Positions 1 to 8,849 of a stretch of DNA of 43,870 nt are shown here, in pieces. The notes beneath the pieces are model-generated. The model searched no databases. It saw nothing but the letters and a program-made list of their open reading frames with translations, and was not told the DNA's origin. The stretch covers positions 1 through 43,870 of the forward strand of contig JAOAQZ010000001.1 in the NCBI GenBank assembly GCA_025210795.1, in the 5' to 3' direction. Both the position numbers and the translations under genes were made by a program. Position 1 is the stretch's first letter; every line of letters starts with the position of its first letter. The DNA comes from Cohaesibacter sp. (GTDB lineage: Bacteria; Pseudomonadota; Alphaproteobacteria; Rhizobiales; Cohaesibacteraceae).

Positions 1-545
1 ATTCAACCCTGATCATGCAAGATACCAGCACCTGCCAGTTTGGCGAGGACAAGCTGGATCTGCCCGGCTTGCCCATTCTTGCTGGCCCCGGCCCGATTTT
101 TTGCGAGCGCAATCTTGAACATGGGCAGGAAGTCATCACCGCCCATCATGATGCTTATAAGGCAAAATTCGGCATCCGCCATGTCCGCAAATTATGGATG
201 GCCATTGATGGCCGCCGTTTTGATGGCCATGATGAAATGCTGCCCCAAGGCGCTGGCATCAAACGCGGGCGCGACGCTTTTGCCATCCGCTTCCATATTC
301 ACCCCTCCGTGCATGTTGAACCCAATAATCAGGGTGACGGGGTCTATCTTGCCCTCTCCAACGGCGAAATCTGGTACTTTCTCTCACCGGAAGTACCGGT
401 TACCATCGAAGACAGTGTCTTTTTGTCAGACATTCATGGCATCCGCCCCACCAAGCAGCTAGTGCTGCAAGGTCATGCAAGCCATATCCCTTCGGTCCGC
501 TGGTATTTTGAGCGCATTGCCTTTGCCCCCGAGCAACAAAGCTAA
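1..545 (+). CDS. Heparinase II/III family protein, C-terminal part (5' end outside window)
   Basis: The reading frame is open to the left edge of the window and ends with TAA at 543-545, so only the last 180 or so residues are present. The visible part has the look of the C-terminal beta-sheet domain of heparinase II/III-like proteins: a segment with LWMAIDGRRFDGHDEM, then FHIHPSVHVE and a run describing an envelope or polysaccharide-type fold (GEIWYFLSPEVPVTIEDSVF). In many Hyphomicrobiales a heparinase II/III-like gene lies just upstream of purH, as here, which supports the call. The family acts as polysaccharide lyases, but the substrate of these chromosomal alphaproteobacterial members is unknown. 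No signal peptide can be judged because the start is missing. Confidence 0.75.
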   Translation, partial: STLIMQDTSTCQFGEDKLDLPGLPILAGPGPIFCERNLEHGQEVITAHHDAYKAKFGIRHVRKLWMAIDGRRFDGHDEMLPQGAGIKRGRDAFAIRFHIHPSVHVEPNNQGDGVYLALSNGEIWYFLSPEVPVTIEDSVFLSDIHGIRPTKQLVLQGHASHIPSVRWYFERIAFAPEQQS

Positions 546-597
546 CACCCTTTTTTGCCGCTCACTTCATCTGTCCAATCCATCCATTTCTACGCTT

Positions 598-637
598 TTG
601 CATCAAAGTGATGCCAAAATGCGCGCATTTTGATGCA
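598..637. promoter_or_regulatory. Overlapping palindromes upstream of purH (possible operator)
   Basis: The 247-base gap before purH holds a 16-base perfect palindrome, AAAATGCGCGCATTTT at 616-631. It is flanked by a hairpin GCATCA-AAG-TGATGC at 600-614 and by an outer inverted repeat (TGCATCA at 599-605 and TGATGCA at 631-637). No T-run follows, so it is not an obvious terminator. It could be an operator for purine control or a structured leader. The regulator is unknown. Confidence 0.35.
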
Positions 638-792
638 CAAATGGGCAAAAAGGATTGTTTCGCTAAATCGCAAAACATGATATCGGGCAGCATCTTCTTT
701 TTGTGAGCGCATTTCTCCTCTGGGATTTTCACCAAATCCCAAGCCAATGCCTCCATTCCAAAGCCCGTCACCGGGCAAAATCAGGGATTCCC

Positions 793-2406
793 ATGGCTGT
801 TGCACCGCTTTCCATCACCGCACCTGACCTTGTCTCCGTCAAGCGCGCCCTCCTTTCCGTCTCCGACAAGACCGGCATCATCGAATTTGCCAAAGCCTTG
901 TCCGAAAAAGGCGTCGAGCTGGTCTCAACCGGCGGCACACGCAAAGCCATTGCCGATGCTGGCATCACGGTGAAGGATATCTCAGAAGTCACCGAATTTC
1001 CTGAAATCATGGATGGCCGCGTCAAAACCCTGCATCCGCGCGTTCATGGCGGCCTTTTAGGCGCCCGCTCAGTTGAAAGCCACGCAGAAGCAATGAAAGA
1101 GCATGGCATCCCCGAAATCGATCTGGTCGTTGTCAATCTCTATCCGTTTGAAGAGACGGTGAAAGCAGGCAAAGACTATGCCACCACCGTTGAGAATATC
1201 GATATTGGCGGCCCGGCCATGATTCGCGCCTCCGCCAAAAACCATGCGTTTGTCACCACCTTGGTTGATCCATCTGATTACACCCAGGTTCTTGAGCTGA
1301 TCGCAGAGCATGGCGGCGTTCCTTACGAACAGCGCAAACGCTTTGCAGCCAAGGCATTCTCACGCACCGCTGCCTATGATGCAGCCATCTCCGGCTGGTT
1401 TGCTGACGAACTGGCAATCGAGGCCCCGACCTATCGCGCCTTTGGCGGCGAGCTGGCCGAAGTCATGCGCTATGGTGAGAACCCGCACCAAAAAGCTGGC
1501 TTTTACAAAAATGCCTCCACCCGCCCCGGCGTTGCAACAGCCATTCAGCTGCAAGGCAAACAGCTCTCCTATAACAATATCAACGACACCGACGCCGCAT
1601 ACGAGCTGGTCAGCGAGTTTGATCCACAAGAGAGCGCAGCCGTTGCCATCATCAAGCATGCCAATCCATGTGGCGTTGCGACCGGCACATCCCTTAAAGA
1701 AGCCTATGAAAAGGCCCTGCAATGCGATCCGGTCTCCGCGTTTGGCGGCATTGTTGCCCTCAACCGCACATTGGATGAAGAAGCCGCCACCGAGATCATC
1801 AAGATCTTTACCGAGGTCATCATCGCACCAGACGCCACCGAAGGCGCCAAGGCCCTGATCGCCGCCAAGAAAAATCTGCGCCTTTTGATCGCAGGCTCCC
1901 TTGCCGATCCGCGCGAAGAAGGCGTCATGGTCAAATCCGTTGCTGGCGGCCTGCTTGTCCAGTCTCGCGACAATGGCAATGTGGATGATCTGGATTTGAA
2001 AGTTGTCACCAAACGCCAGCCAAGCGAGCAGGAAATGGCCGACATGAAATTTGCCTTCCGCGTTGGCAAGCATGTCAAATCCAACGCCATTGTCTATGTC
2101 AAGGACGGCGCAACCGTTGGCGTTGGCGCAGGCCAGATGCGCCGCGTTGATTCGGCCCGTATCGCCGCCCGCAAGGCGGAAGACGCCGCCGAGGCTGCAG
2201 GCCTTGCCGAGCCACTGACCAAGGGCTGTGTGGTCGCTTCTGACGCATTCTTCCCCTTTGCCGATGGTCTTCTGGCTGCCGCAGCCGCTGGCGCAACAGC
2301 CGTTATCCAGCCCGGTGGCTCCATGCGCGATGACGAAGTCATCAAGGCAGCCGACGAAGCAGGCCTTGCCATGGTCATGACCGGCATGCGCCACTTCCGC
2401 CATTAA
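793..2406 (+). CDS. purH: Bifunctional AICAR formyltransferase / IMP cyclohydrolase PurH
   Basis: This enzyme carries out the last two steps of purine synthesis: transfer of a formyl group from 10-formyl-THF to AICAR, then ring closure to IMP. The product is 537 residues, the usual size. The N-terminal MGS-like domain shows [24 protein letters not shown] and [14 protein letters not shown]. The formyltransferase domain shows [30 protein letters not shown] and [16 protein letters not shown], and the protein ends with GMRHFRH, all family hallmarks. The frame is open upstream to 703, but the ATG at 793 gives the normal N-terminus ahead of the first conserved block, so I chose it. A bidirectional terminator follows at once. 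It lies after the heparinase-like gene on the same strand, with 247 bases between them that may carry its own control site. Confidence 0.97.
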   Translation: MAVAPLSITAPDLVSVKRALLSVSDKTGIIEFAKALSEKGVELVSTGGTRKAIADAGITVKDISEVTEFPEIMDGRVKTLHPRVHGGLLGARSVESHAEAMKEHGIPEIDLVVVNLYPFEETVKAGKDYATTVENIDIGGPAMIRASAKNHAFVTTLVDPSDYTQVLELIAEHGGVPYEQRKRFAAKAFSRTAAYDAAISGWFADELAIEAPTYRAFGGELAEVMRYGENPHQKAGFYKNASTRPGVATAIQLQGKQLSYNNINDTDAAYELVSEFDPQESAAVAIIKHANPCGVATGTSLKEAYEKALQCDPVSAFGGIVALNRTLDEEAATEIIKIFTEVIIAPDATEGAKALIAAKKNLRLLIAGSLADPREEGVMVKSVAGGLLVQSRDNGNVDDLDLKVVTKRQPSEQEMADMKFAFRVGKHVKSNAIVYVKDGATVGVGAGQMRRVDSARIAARKAEDAAEAAGLAEPLTKGCVVASDAFFPFADGLLAAAAAGATAVIQPGGSMRDDEVIKAADEAGLAMVMTGMRHFRH

Positions 2407-2429
2407 TTAGGCAATCCAACAGCCAAACA

Positions 2430-2466
2430 AAAAGCCCGGAGCCGATATGGCCCCGGGCTTTTTTAT
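2430..2466. terminator. Bidirectional intrinsic terminator between purH and the SDR gene
   Basis: An 8-bp stem (AAGCCCGG at 2432-2439, CCGGGCTT at 2453-2460) is followed by a T-run on the plus strand. A matching A-run precedes it, so it can also stop the convergent minus-strand gene that ends at 2485. Confidence 0.9.
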
Positions 2467-2484
2467 TGAAACATAAAGTGACGC

Positions 2485-3270
2485 TTATTTTGGCTCAAGA
2501 CGAATGGCCCCATCGAGACGGATGGATTCACCATTGAGCATGTCATTTTCAATAATATGCTGCGCCAGCTTGGCATACTCCTCACCACGACCCAAACGGG
2601 CAGGGAATGGGGTCTTCTTACCCAGACTATCGACAACATCTTGCGGCAGGCTATCAAACATAGGCGTATGAAAAAGGCCCGGCATGATGGTGCAAATGCG
2701 GATGCCTTCCTTGGCCAGATCACGCGCAATAGGCAAAGTCAGGCCCAGTACCCCACCTTTGGAAGCAGCATAGGCAACCTGCCCCATCTGCCCGTCGGTT
2801 GCGGCAATGGAAGAGGTATTGATGATCACGCCTTTAGTGCCATTCTCGTCCATAGCGTCTTGTGCAGCCATGCCAGCAGCAGATTTTGAAATCATATGGA
2901 AGGTGCCAATCAGATTGACCGCAATCACCTTGGAGAACAGCCCCAGATCATGGGCCTTGGTCTCACCGGTTTCGCGATCACGGCTTACGGTCTTTTTACC
3001 AGCAACGATACCGGCGCAATTGACCAGAACTGCTTCCTGACCATGGGCAGCACGCGCCTTTTCAAGACCGGCATCAACGCTTTCTTCGCTTGTCACATCA
3101 ACCTGACAGAAAATGCCGCCAATTTCGCTGGCAACCATTTCGCCTCGCTCGGCATTCATGTCAAACAGAGCAACCTTTGCACCTTGTGCAGCCAAACGGC
3201 GAGCGGTTGCTTCCCCAAGACCGGATGCACCACCTGTAACAATGGCAGCCATACCTGCTTTGATATCCAT
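2485..3270 (-). CDS. Short-chain dehydrogenase/reductase, 3-hydroxyacyl-CoA dehydrogenase (HSD10-like)
   Basis: This is a 261-residue classical SDR. The NAD(P) binding motif TGGASGLG is at residues 12-19, and an NNAG-type motif appears as NCAG at 84-87. The catalytic Ser lies in NTSS (151-154), with YxxxK formed by Tyr167 and Lys171. The PGLFHTPM stretch after the active site is typical of type-2 3-hydroxyacyl-CoA dehydrogenases of the HSD17B10 group, so oxidation of short- or branched-chain 3-hydroxyacyl-CoA in beta-oxidation or isoleucine breakdown is the best inference. Acidic Asp37 after beta-strand 2 (ALFDMN) points to NAD rather than NADP. It converges on purH across a shared terminator. 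No acyl-CoA genes are adjacent, so the substrate is not set by context. Confidence 0.85.
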   Translation of the reverse strand: MDIKAGMAAIVTGGASGLGEATARRLAAQGAKVALFDMNAERGEMVASEIGGIFCQVDVTSEESVDAGLEKARAAHGQEAVLVNCAGIVAGKKTVSRDRETGETKAHDLGLFSKVIAVNLIGTFHMISKSAAGMAAQDAMDENGTKGVIINTSSIAATDGQMGQVAYAASKGGVLGLTLPIARDLAKEGIRICTIMPGLFHTPMFDSLPQDVVDSLGKKTPFPARLGRGEEYAKLAQHIIENDMLNGESIRLDGAIRLEPK

Positions 3271-3516
3271 AGACCTTTTCCTTCCCGAAAATTCTCGCTA
3301 TCCCATCCTCTCGCTGCCAAAAACGCAATGGCAAAAGCAGAAGCGGAGGCTTTCTTTGTACCAAACCTAATGCAAGTTTACGTCAACGTCTACTCATACA
3401 TGAGGAGAGCTTAAGAACCAGACACTTGGCACAGATTTCATAAGCGGATCACTGACAGCACAGGGAATATTCTACCGCCATCTTGAAAGGATGGCCCGGA
3501 ACCCTATATCCAAAAT

Positions 3517-3954
3517 ATGAGCAAGTCAGATCCCATACGTCATTATGACGAAGATGAGCTGGAACTTTTGCCCCCTGAGCAAGCGGCAGAAGATGAAACA
3601 GGCCATGCCTCGGCAAAGAATACCAAAAAGGCCCAAAAAGTGCGGGCAAAATTCTGGTCGGTTCTCAAAAAGGCTGCTCGCCAAATCCCTTTAATGGAAG
3701 ACGTGGTTGCAGGCTATTACTGCGCCTTTGATTCCAAAACGCCAGCCCGTGTCCGCCTGACCCTGATCGGGGCACTGGCTTATTTTGTCCTGCCCATCGA
3801 CTTTGTGCCCGATTTCATCCTTGGCATCGGCTTTGGCGATGATCTGGCCGTGCTGGCAGCCGCAATCAAAAGCGTCTCCAGTCACATCACGCCTGAACAC
3901 CGCAAAAAAGCCAAACAAGCCCTTCACGAGCATCACATGGACGAGCCCTCATAA
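3517..3954 (+). CDS. YkvA family (DUF1232) small membrane protein
   Basis: This protein has 145 residues. The N-terminal third is charged and Glu-rich, the next part basic (KKAQKVRAKFWSVLKKAARQIP). The DUF1232/YkvA core follows at about residues 58-118, with DVVAGYYCAFDSKTPARVRLTLIGALAYFVLPIDFVPDF in short conserved pieces: one hydrophobic segment around 78-95 with the PIDFVPD signature. Function is not established for the family; members are small membrane-associated proteins. It stands alone between two minus-strand genes, and no operon partner is apparent. The family call is firm, the role unknown. Confidence 0.88.
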   Translation: MSKSDPIRHYDEDELELLPPEQAAEDETGHASAKNTKKAQKVRAKFWSVLKKAARQIPLMEDVVAGYYCAFDSKTPARVRLTLIGALAYFVLPIDFVPDFILGIGFGDDLAVLAAAIKSVSSHITPEHRKKAKQALHEHHMDEPS

Positions 3955-3993
3955 GGGCGCATTCAAGCAAAAGCCTACAAAACCCCTTATCGG

Positions 3994-4968
3994 TCAGGGA
4001 CAGATAATCACCTTGCCCTTGACCTCGCGATTGGCAATGGCGGCCAGCGCTTTTGGTGTTTCTTCAAGGCTATAGGTGCCGTGAATATGGGGCGAGAGCT
4101 TGCCCTCTTTCGTCCAGTCCAGCAATTGGCGGACATTTTGCGCATGCTCTTGCGGGTCGCGCACAATCGCTTCCCCCCAGAAAACCCCAAGCACATCAAC
4201 ACCTTTGAGCATAACCAGATTAAGCGGCATTTTGGTAATGGTGCCGGAGGCAAAGCCCACCACCAGAAAACGGCCATACCAGCCGGTGGCCCGCAACGCA
4301 GCCTCAGCCAAATCCCCGCCCACCGGATCATAAACCACATCGGCCCCCTGGCCATGGGTGAGATCCTTCAGCGCCAGTTTAAGATCCTGCTTAGCATAAT
4401 TGATGCACTCATCCGCCCCGAACTGGCGGCAAAAATCAAGCTTGGCCTCGGACGACGCACAGGCAATCACCCGCGCCCCCATCAATTTGCCAATTTCAAC
4501 AGCTGCCTGACCCACACCACCTGCGGCCCCCAAAACGGCAAGGTTCTCGCCTGCTTTCAGGTCTGCACGACTTTTCAAACCGTAAAGAGTGGTGCCATAG
4601 GTAACCATCAGGCCCGCAGCCTTTTCAAAATCCAGCCCTTGGGGCATGGCGATGGCTTCTTCTTCGCTGGCAATCACATAGTCACGGCATCCGCCCCAGC
4701 GGATATAGGCAACAACCGCTTGCCCCTCGCTCAGGCTTTCGCAGCCCTCACCCACCTCTTCGACGATCCCGGAAATCTCGGCAGAGGGCGAAAACGGCAA
4801 TTGCGGCTTAAACTGGTATTTGTTGCGGATAATCAGTGTGTCAAAAAAATTGAGCGCCGCTGCCTTAACCCGAATCAGGACTTCTCCTGGTCCCGGCACC
4901 GGTTTTTCCAGTGTCTCTACAACCAGATCTTCCGGACCGCCATAATTTTTACATAAAACCGCTCGCAT
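3994..4968 (-). CDS. NADPH:quinone oxidoreductase-type medium-chain dehydrogenase (QOR/zeta-crystallin-like)
   Basis: This is a 324-residue member of the zinc-independent quinone oxidoreductase branch of MDR. The N-terminal GroES-like part has VLIRVKAAALNFFDTLI. The Rossmann part has VLGAAGGVGQAAVEIGKLMGARVIACASS, and then VVYDPVGGD, the usual QOR block. No zinc-ligand cysteine set is seen, consistent with this branch. An in-frame ATG lies six codons upstream (4986) but has no ribosome site. The ATG at 4968 is preceded by a G-rich stretch (GGGGGGACGGGA) and gives the standard MRAVLCKNYGGPE start, so I use it. It probably reduces quinones or enoyl compounds with NADPH; the exact substrate cannot be told. 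Confidence 0.87.
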   Translation of the reverse strand: MRAVLCKNYGGPEDLVVETLEKPVPGPGEVLIRVKAAALNFFDTLIIRNKYQFKPQLPFSPSAEISGIVEEVGEGCESLSEGQAVVAYIRWGGCRDYVIASEEEAIAMPQGLDFEKAAGLMVTYGTTLYGLKSRADLKAGENLAVLGAAGGVGQAAVEIGKLMGARVIACASSEAKLDFCRQFGADECINYAKQDLKLALKDLTHGQGADVVYDPVGGDLAEAALRATGWYGRFLVVGFASGTITKMPLNLVMLKGVDVLGVFWGEAIVRDPQEHAQNVRQLLDWTKEGKLSPHIHGTYSLEETPKALAAIANREVKGKVIICP

Positions 4969-5210
4969 CAGATCCCGTCCCCCCATGATTCGCGCAAGGT
5001 TTTCTTAAGGGCTAGCATGCACCAGAGAGACAAAAAAGAGACTTTGGTCGCACAGAATCCCCAAAAATAATGGATTTTCTCGCATTCTCCGCCCTTTTTA
5101 TGGACAAGATACCAACAAATGCCTATTGCAAAGGCTCATTCAACCCAAAGCCATGATCAGGATTGCCCAGATAACGATCCTGCTCGCTCGCAAAAAAGAA
5201 AGGCGAACCA

Positions 5211-5753
5211 ATGCGTGGTTATTTTGCCATTGGTGTAGAAGGTCTCTCCAAACAGGGGAACTTTGGCAATCTGGTCAGAACAGCCCATGCCTTTGGTGCC
5301 AGCTTCTTTTTTACCGTCTCGGCTGAAAAAACCTTCAACCGGCAAGGCACCGATACCTCGCGCAGCTCTGATCATATCCCCTATTATCCATGGGCCAGCC
5401 ATGAGGAAATGCATCTGCCAAAAGATTGCCGTCTTGTGGGGGTGGAGCTAACCGACGATGCCATTGATCTGCCGTCCTTTCGCCATCCCACAAAAGCGGC
5501 TTATATTCTGGGACCAGAGGCTGGCAACCTGACCCAGAGCATGCAGGATCGCTGCGAGTTTATTATCAAGATTCCCACCCGCTTTTGCCTGAATGTTGCA
5601 ACAGCTGGTGCCATCATCATGTATGATCGCGTCCAGTCCATGGGTGGCTTTAGCGAGCGCCCTGTGCGCGCAGGCGGCCCGACAGACGAGCGGGTGCATA
5701 AACATGGTCTTCCCAAATTTCGCGCAGGAACACCCGATGCGCTGAAAGGATAA
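5211..5753 (+). CDS. TrmH/SpoU family RNA methyltransferase
   Basis: This 180-residue SPOUT-class protein carries the three SpoU motifs. Motif 1 is NFGNLVRTA at about 17-25, with the conserved Asn and Arg. Motif 2 is YILGPEAGNL at 98-107. Motif 3 is the knot end, FCLNVATAGAIIMYD, at about 125-139. It should transfer a methyl group from SAM to a ribose 2'-OH of tRNA or rRNA; the target cannot be read from sequence. The ATG has an AAAGGCGA site upstream. The C-terminal 35 residues (basic, RVHKHGLPKF) form a short tail. No partner gene overlaps it. Confidence 0.88.
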   Translation: MRGYFAIGVEGLSKQGNFGNLVRTAHAFGASFFFTVSAEKTFNRQGTDTSRSSDHIPYYPWASHEEMHLPKDCRLVGVELTDDAIDLPSFRHPTKAAYILGPEAGNLTQSMQDRCEFIIKIPTRFCLNVATAGAIIMYDRVQSMGGFSERPVRAGGPTDERVHKHGLPKFRAGTPDALKG

Positions 5754-5980
5754 CAAGCACCACAAGCAGAATGCAGCTTTTGCCAATCTCTTGCCGCATT
5801 CTCAAATAAAGATAGCCAGAACCGGCCAAAAGCCGTTTCATAGTCCCCAAACACCCAATTAAGACAATTTTTTGCAATTGCTTCACGGTTTGGTAACCCC
5901 ATTTTGGGTAAACCTAATATGAATCAGGGGGGCAGCCTGCCCCACGCAAATCCCAGTCGAACACAAAGCGACAGGTCGAT

Positions 5981-6493
5981 ATGAAAAGTTTGAAAATCAT
6001 CGGTGTAGCCACCCTATTCGCTCTTGCTTCCTCTGCCACTTTCGCGCAGGGCTCAGCAAATCGCATTCAGCAGTTTAAGGACTGGGGAACCTATGTTCTT
6101 AACGACAGCCAGCGCGGCAAAATGTGCTTTGCGGCCAGCCAGCCCAAAGACATGGAGCCCAAGAATGTGAACCGTGATCCGGTTTACTTCTTCATCACCA
6201 CACGCCCGCGCGAAGGTGTCCGTGAAGAAGTCAATGTGATCACCGGCTATCCTTATAAAGAAGGCTCCAAGACCACCATTCAGATTGGTTCTGACAGCTT
6301 CTCGCTTTACACATCCGGCGATGGCGCCTGGCTTGAAAATGCCGCAGAAGAAGCCCGTCTTGTCAATGCCATGCGTCGTGGCTCGACCATGATTGTACGC
6401 GGCACCTCACGCCGTGGCACCCTGACAATCGACACCTATTCCCTGTCGGGCATTACAGCTGCCACCAAGCAGGCTCTGACATCCTGCCAGTAA
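5981..6493 (+). CDS. Invasion-associated locus B (IalB)-like secreted protein
   Basis: This is a 170-residue protein with a Sec signal peptide (about residues 1-22, ending TFAQG). The mature part begins with FKDWGTYV, includes a conserved Cys in KMCFAASQPKD and ends in a Cys, followed by beta-strand-like repeats. This is the pattern of IalB-family proteins common in Hyphomicrobiales. In Bartonella IalB affects erythrocyte entry; in free-living relatives the role is unknown and probably periplasmic. The ATG follows an ACAGGTCG site. A strong terminator follows at 6549. An ialB-type gene upstream of rlmN is a common arrangement in this order. Confidence 0.85.
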   Translation: MKSLKIIGVATLFALASSATFAQGSANRIQQFKDWGTYVLNDSQRGKMCFAASQPKDMEPKNVNRDPVYFFITTRPREGVREEVNVITGYPYKEGSKTTIQIGSDSFSLYTSGDGAWLENAAEEARLVNAMRRGSTMIVRGTSRRGTLTIDTYSLSGITAATKQALTSCQ

Positions 6494-6548
6494 GCCGTAG
6501 CTTACGCAGACCAGATCGGCAGGTCGTCAGATCAAGCCCTCAGATTTT

Positions 6549-6580
6549 GAAAAAGCAGGCTGACAATAGCCGCTTTTTCC
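6549..6580 (+). terminator. Intrinsic terminator after the IalB-like gene
   Basis: A long hairpin pairs GAAAAAGC with GCTTTTTC, with an inner GGCT/AGCC stem and a one-base bulge, and ends in a T-run at 6574-6578. Confidence 0.85.
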
Positions 6581-6597
6581 TCTATAGAAGATCCCAA

Positions 6598-6632
6598 AGC
6601 GGCGCAGAACCGGATAGGTTCGCGCCGTTTTG
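6598..6632 (+). terminator. Second GC-rich hairpin with short T-run
   Basis: GCGGCGC (6599-6605) pairs with GCGCCGT (6622-6628), and GAACC pairs with GGTTC inside; TTTG follows. It may be a back-up terminator after the IalB-like gene or the first element of the rlmN leader. Confidence 0.6.
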
Positions 6633-6851
6633 TCGTGGCAAACAAAGCAATTGCCCAAGACAGAACCAAGATTTTCCGGCCGCCCCCTGAATGCATAAAG
6701 CCAAAGACGGCACTCTGGCATAAGGGCATGGATCAGGTCTCATCAAGACAAGGCTTGTTTGATGGAACCGATCCGGAATGGCGGATCCATAGATCCGGAT
6801 CAAGCAATCCGGACCGACCTTGAAAAGAGGCCCCTTTGGGGGATAAGCCAA
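6633..6851 (+). other. rlmN leader with repeated ATCCGG/CCGGAT motifs and a start-proximal hairpin
   Basis: The gap 6494-6851 has no convincing ORF ahead of rlmN. After the two hairpins it holds a cluster of ATCCGG-type repeats at 6770-6812. These include a hairpin GATCCG/CGGATC (6770-6787) and the palindrome GATCCGGATC (6792-6801). Ten bases before the rlmN ATG a small hairpin CCCC-TTT-GGGG (6831-6841) sits over the G-rich ribosome site, so folding could limit initiation. A regulatory role is inference. Confidence 0.35.
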
Positions 6852-8138
6852 ATGAATGCACCACAGCAAGCTGCCATGGCAGACATCCAAACACCTGCCC
6901 GCCCTCATAGCTGGACCCCTGCAGATCCCGACAAGATCAATCTTGTTGGTATGGATCGCGAGGATCTGGGAGAGGTTCTGGCAAAAGTCGGCGTTAAACC
7001 CAAACAGATCCGCATGCGCACCAATCAATTGTGGCATTGGATCTATCTACGCGGTGCCTCTTCCTTTGACGAAATGACCAATGTGTCCAAAGACCTACGG
7101 GCCATTTTGGACAAAGAGCACACCATTGCCCATCCCGAATTGGTGGCCGAGCAAATCTCTGTTGATGGCACCCGCAAATGGCTGATCCGCTTTCCATCCC
7201 GCGGCGCGGGCAAACCGGTGGAAGTGGAGACCGTTTATATCCCCGATCAAAGCCGCGGCACGCTTTGCGTCTCCAGTCAGGTCGGCTGCACGCTCAACTG
7301 CACCTTCTGCCATACCGGCACCCAGAAACTGGTGCGCAATCTTACCTCTGAAGAGATCGTCGCCCAGCTGCGCATTGCCCGCGAAATGCTCAATGATTTT
7401 CCTGAGCGCGAGCCGGAAACCGGCGCTATCGTTCCCAAAACCGGGCGTTTCGGCTCCAATATCGTGATGATGGGCATGGGCGAGCCGCTTTATAATTATG
7501 ATCATGTCAAAAAGTCCCTTTTGATCATGTGCGACGGGGAAGGCCTGTCCATCTCTCGCCGCCGTATCACCCTCTCGACATCCGGCCATGTGCCCAATAT
7601 TGAAAAAATCGGGGCCGAGACCGGTTGCGCCCTTGCCATTTCCCTTCATGCGGTGACCGATGAGCTGCGCGATGAGCTGGTGCCTATCAACAAAAAATGG
7701 CCCCTTAAAGAGCTGCTTGAAGCTTGCAGAACCTATCCCGGCGTCTCCAATGCCAAACGCATCACCTTTGAATATGTGATGCTCAAAGGAGTCAATGATT
7801 CCCTTAAAGACGCAGCCAATCTGGTCAAACTGCTCCGGGGCATTCCTGCCAAGATCAATCTGATCCCCTTCAATCCTTGGCCGGGCACCCAATATGAATG
7901 TTCTGACTGGGATCAGATCGAAGCCTTTGCCGATTTCGTCAATCAGGCCGGATATGCCTCCCCCGTGCGCACCCCGCGCGGCCGGGATATCTTTGCCGCC
8001 TGCGGTCAGCTCAAATCCGAGACCGAGCGCCTGCGCAAGGTCGAGCGGGACAAGCTGGAAATGGAAGCGATGGAGAGAATGCGTCTCTCCAACCTTGCAG
8101 GGGACGGCAGCAATGACGATATGGAGGATGAGGACTAA
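6852..8138 (+). CDS. rlmN: Dual-specificity rRNA/tRNA adenine-C2 methyltransferase RlmN
   Basis: This radical-SAM enzyme makes m2A in 23S rRNA (A2503) and tRNA (A37). From the chosen ATG it is 428 residues. The CX3CX2C cluster is Cys146, Cys150 and Cys153 in [14 protein letters not shown] conserved Cys139 (TLCVSSQ) precedes it, and the catalytic Cys of the C-terminal FAACGQL block is present, as are the [10 protein letters not shown] and [17 protein letters not shown] blocks. An in-frame ATG 31 codons upstream lacks family similarity, while the start at 6852 follows GGGGGATAAG. The last residues form an acidic tail (NDDMEDED). The IalB-like gene precedes it and a small membrane-protein gene follows 100 bases downstream. 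Confidence 0.96.
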   Translation: MNAPQQAAMADIQTPARPHSWTPADPDKINLVGMDREDLGEVLAKVGVKPKQIRMRTNQLWHWIYLRGASSFDEMTNVSKDLRAILDKEHTIAHPELVAEQISVDGTRKWLIRFPSRGAGKPVEVETVYIPDQSRGTLCVSSQVGCTLNCTFCHTGTQKLVRNLTSEEIVAQLRIAREMLNDFPEREPETGAIVPKTGRFGSNIVMMGMGEPLYNYDHVKKSLLIMCDGEGLSISRRRITLSTSGHVPNIEKIGAETGCALAISLHAVTDELRDELVPINKKWPLKELLEACRTYPGVSNAKRITFEYVMLKGVNDSLKDAANLVKLLRGIPAKINLIPFNPWPGTQYECSDWDQIEAFADFVNQAGYASPVRTPRGRDIFAACGQLKSETERLRKVERDKLEMEAMERMRLSNLAGDGSNDDMEDED

Positions 8139-8238
8139 TCCTCATCTCTTAAATACAGGTGCAATCCAGCCTTCAAAGATAAGAAGGCCGAGTGAGCCTT
8201 GTTGTGAGCGCAATGACCAGAGAATAAGGAAACCGATT

Positions 8239-8691
8239 GTGAGCTATTCGCGCCTGCTGGCCCGCCTGATGATGGTGCCTTTTGGTCTTTTTTGTGCCAT
8301 TCTTGCAACGGGCATTTTTCTGGCCTTTGCGCTTATGAGCATGGATCCACAGCAGATCACAGACCCGCAGGTTCAATCCGTTTTCACCCTCTTCTGGGGC
8401 GTTGTCATTGCCTCTATGGTCGGGCATCTTTCTTTTGCGCCAACCCTTGCCTTTCTGCTGGCCACCGAAATTTTCTCGTGGCGCAGCCTCTATCTCTATC
8501 TCGCCTTTGGCCTGCTGCTCTCGGTATTTGCCTTTCGCTTGCCTCAAGAGCCGCAGGATGATCTGGCTTTGGCGCTGGATCTGCAAGCAATGGCCGCAGG
8601 CCTTGTTGGCGGCTTTGTCTATTGGCTGATTGCAGGGCGCGGTGCAGGCATTGTCAAGCGCACCAAGGAGAATAGACCCGCCACTCTTTAA
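8239..8691 (+). CDS. Small four-helix membrane protein of unknown function
   Basis: This is a 150-residue hydrophobic protein. The open frame runs much further upstream, but that part overlaps rlmN and is not protein-like. A GTG at 8239 sits nine bases after AAGGA and gives a natural start (VSYSRLLARLMMVPFG). Four hydrophobic stretches are visible: about residues 8-28, 43-65, 70-93 and 111-130. The segment between the last two (RLPQEPQDDLALALDLQ) is acidic. It has no motif I recognise. Small membrane proteins at this spot after rlmN occur in other Hyphomicrobiales, so the gene is probably real and conserved. Function unknown. Confidence 0.7.
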   Translation: MSYSRLLARLMMVPFGLFCAILATGIFLAFALMSMDPQQITDPQVQSVFTLFWGVVIASMVGHLSFAPTLAFLLATEIFSWRSLYLYLAFGLLLSVFAFRLPQEPQDDLALALDLQAMAAGLVGGFVYWLIAGRGAGIVKRTKENRPATL

Positions 8692-8732
8692 AAAGCTCAA
8701 AAGCCCAATCTGCACAAAGGAGAGCTTGGCTC

Positions 8733-8760
8733 TTGGCATTTCGCACCAAATCGCAATAAT
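8733..8760 (+). promoter_or_regulatory. Possible sigma-70 promoter of dctBD
   Basis: TTGGCA (8733-8738) and AATAAT (8755-8760) are separated by 16 bases, about 90 bases ahead of dctB. The call rests on this match alone. Confidence 0.35.
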
Positions 8761-8849
8761 GGCTTGGACAGATATAAATTGGCGGGCCGATATGGGCCCT
8801 GTGATCCAAAAAGACCCTCAAAGGTCTCCCAAAAGTCCAAAAAAGTCTC

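Noticed and set aside
1360..2403. Long antisense open frame opposite purH (347 codons)
   Set aside because: The plus-strand product is clearly PurH; the antisense translation is Gly/Cys-rich without any family motif, an effect of codon bias.
7894..8238. N-terminal extension of the small membrane protein into rlmN
   Set aside because: This part overlaps certain rlmN coding sequence and reads as Ser/Pro/Arg-rich noise; the GTG at 8239 has the ribosome site.
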